DNA from: VYFG01 sp965221795
Lineage (GTDB): Bacteria; Pseudomonadota; Gammaproteobacteria; Arenicellales; Poriferihabitantaceae
Assembly: GCA_965221795.1 (NCBI GenBank)
Contig: OZ244914.1
Location: 1,674,001-1,738,000 of the forward strand
Direction: 5' to 3'
Length of the DNA: 64,000 bases
This document shows, one piece after another, positions 62,845-64,000 of the stretch. Both the position numbers and the translations under genes were made by a program. How positions within the stretch are numbered: the first letter of the stretch is position 1; every line of letters starts with the position of its first letter. The notes beneath the pieces are model-generated. The model was not told the DNA's origin. It saw only the letters and a list, made by a program, of their open reading frames with translations, and made no database searches.

Positions 62845-63584
62845 ACACGATCATTGATGTGCAGAAGGTGACCAAAACCTTTGGTGGAGTCATGGCCAAC
62901 ACCGATGTCTCCATGCAGGTGGCAAAGGGCGGTATCACTGGCCTCATTGGGCCTAACGGCTCCGGCAAGACCACGCTGTTCAATTCCATCGTGGGCTATC
63001 ACCCCATTGATTCTGGAACCATTCATTTCGAGGGCCAGGAAATTTCCCGACTGCCGGTTCAGATGATTGCCCGGCTGGGCCTGCTCCGAACCTTCCAGCA
63101 AACCCGGATCTATGGGGCCATGAATTGCGTCGAAAACATGCTGATTTCCTTGCCCCATCGCAAGATGCGCTTCTGGGAATCGTTTGGTCACAATACCGCC
63201 GAAGACCGGGAGCGGGCCGAACGGCTGCTGGATTTTGTCGGCCTGTATGAAAAGCGACTCCTGCGCTCCGGTTCCTTGTCTTTCGGCCAGCAAAAACTGC
63301 TTGAGTTTGCCATGGCCTTGATGAATGAGCCGACCGTACTCCTGCTGGATGAGCCGACTGCGGGGATCAATCCGACGCTAATCAATGGCCTTATCAACCG
63401 GCTCCGACGCGCCAACAGTGAATTCGGGATCACCCTGTTCATCATCGAACACAACATGCGGGTCATCATGAACATGGCGGATACGATCTATTGTCTGGCC
63501 CATGGCAAGCTGCTCGCCCAGGGAACCCCCGAAGAGATCCAGAATGACCAGCGGGTGATCGATGCCTATCTGGGTGCTCATTGA
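62841..63584 (+). CDS. livG: LIV-type ABC transporter ATP-binding protein LivG
   Basis: The first ATPase of the importer. ATG 62841 gives MNTIIDVQKVTKTFGGVMA. Walker A is GPNGSGKTT, the signature region is SLSFGQQKLLEFAMALM (LSGGQ replaced by LSFGQ, common in LivG), and Walker B is VLLLDEPTAGINP. It has 247 residues. Confidence 0.93.
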   Translation: MNTIIDVQKVTKTFGGVMANTDVSMQVAKGGITGLIGPNGSGKTTLFNSIVGYHPIDSGTIHFEGQEISRLPVQMIARLGLLRTFQQTRIYGAMNCVENMLISLPHRKMRFWESFGHNTAEDRERAERLLDFVGLYEKRLLRSGSLSFGQQKLLEFAMALMNEPTVLLLDEPTAGINPTLINGLINRLRRANSEFGITLFIIEHNMRVIMNMADTIYCLAHGKLLAQGTPEEIQNDQRVIDAYLGAH

Positions 63585-63605
63585 CAGGATGCAGGAGATG
63601 CCAGG

Positions 63606-64000
63606 ATGAATGACCGAAAGACCGTTCGCGGCTATGGGCAAGGGGGAGTTGAAGCGGTCATCTCAGTCGACGAGGTGGCGCAGCAAGCAGCGGCGATTGC
63701 CGAAGAGATCCGCATCGAGAAGCTGGATACGCTGGCCAACAACGAGCCGTATGTCACCATTGAGCACCTGCATGCTGGCTATGGCAAGATGGAGATCCTC
63801 CATGATGTCAGCTTGCGGGTTGCCCGCAAGCAGTCGCTCTGCCTCATTGGCCCGAATGGGGCTGGCAAATCGACGATACTGCATGCCATTTTTGGCTTCA
63901 ACCAGATTTTCTCTGGACGAATTACCATCGGCCAGGGCACGGATGCGCTGGATGTCACCACTTTACCGCCCAACGAAAAACTGTCCAATGCCGGAATCGC
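63606..64000 (+). CDS. livF: LIV-type ABC transporter ATP-binding protein LivF, partial
   Basis: The second ATPase, cut by the right edge after about 131 codons. Walker A is GPNGAGKSTILHAIFG. Unlike usual LivF proteins, about 48 residues precede the first domain strand (YVTIEHLHAGYGKMEILHDVSL): an acidic, helix-like extension beginning MNDRKTVRGYGQGG. The start at ATG 63606 follows an AGGAG-like site, so the extension seems real. Confidence 0.9.
   Translation, partial: MNDRKTVRGYGQGGVEAVISVDEVAQQAAAIAEEIRIEKLDTLANNEPYVTIEHLHAGYGKMEILHDVSLRVARKQSLCLIGPNGAGKSTILHAIFGFNQIFSGRITIGQGTDALDVTTLPPNEKLSNAGI

Overview
The window reads as chromosomal DNA of a moderately high-GC gammaproteobacterium. 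The evidence is gene order as well as gene content: pepA-holC-valS, ubiE-ubiJ-ubiB, yrfG next to nudE, and adk, hemB and gltA all have gammaproteobacterial-type products. I cannot place it to genus from sequence alone. No rRNA, tRNA or CRISPR array was seen.

Layout. 0-1.3 kb: a secreted-protein gene runs off the left edge on the minus strand and carries a 29-base poly-C tract just after its start codon. By my count the tract leaves it out of frame here, so it looks phase-variable. Beside it lie relics of an IS630-like transposase and of a restriction-type protein. 1.3-6.2 kb: pepA, holC, valS. 6.5-8.9 kb: a nucleotide-sugar dehydrogenase and a UDP-glucuronate epimerase for surface polysaccharide. 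9.2-12.6 kb: a TonB/ExbB/ExbD/ExbD system in which the second ExbD has lost the membrane aspartate, plus a small exported protein. 13.0-16.2 kb: a long type-2 isoleucyl-tRNA synthetase.

17.1-31.0 kb is the most interesting part, a catabolic island. Four transcription units are implied: pxpABC-like genes of the 5-oxoprolinase/urea-carboxylase family; a divergent GntR/FCD regulator; a class III aminotransferase with a spermidine/putrescine-type ABC importer; and biotin carboxylase, biotin carrier, a broken bioY and a highly diverged full-length GroEL paralogue. The three control regions share the 11-base palindrome TATAACATATA, so I infer one regulon. The likely chemistry is uptake of an amino or lactam compound, biotin-dependent opening of an amide or lactam ring, and transamination of the product, with a dedicated chaperonin-like protein whose ATPase residues are altered.

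31.5-57.9 kb is mostly housekeeping: rhomboid protease, YcgL, Ca/Na antiporter, citrate synthase with a basic C-terminal tail, DacB, uracil-DNA glycosylase, pteridine reductase, UppP, MetA, ZapE, nucleotide hydrolases, CysQ, adenylate kinase with a long basic tail, HemB, the ubiquinone genes, a ClC protein lacking both transport glutamates, glutaryl-CoA dehydrogenase and gamma-glutamylcyclotransferase. 57.9-64 kb: pterin dehydratase, a sterol-desaturase-family pseudogene, and a LIV-type branched-chain amino acid ABC operon truncated by the right edge.
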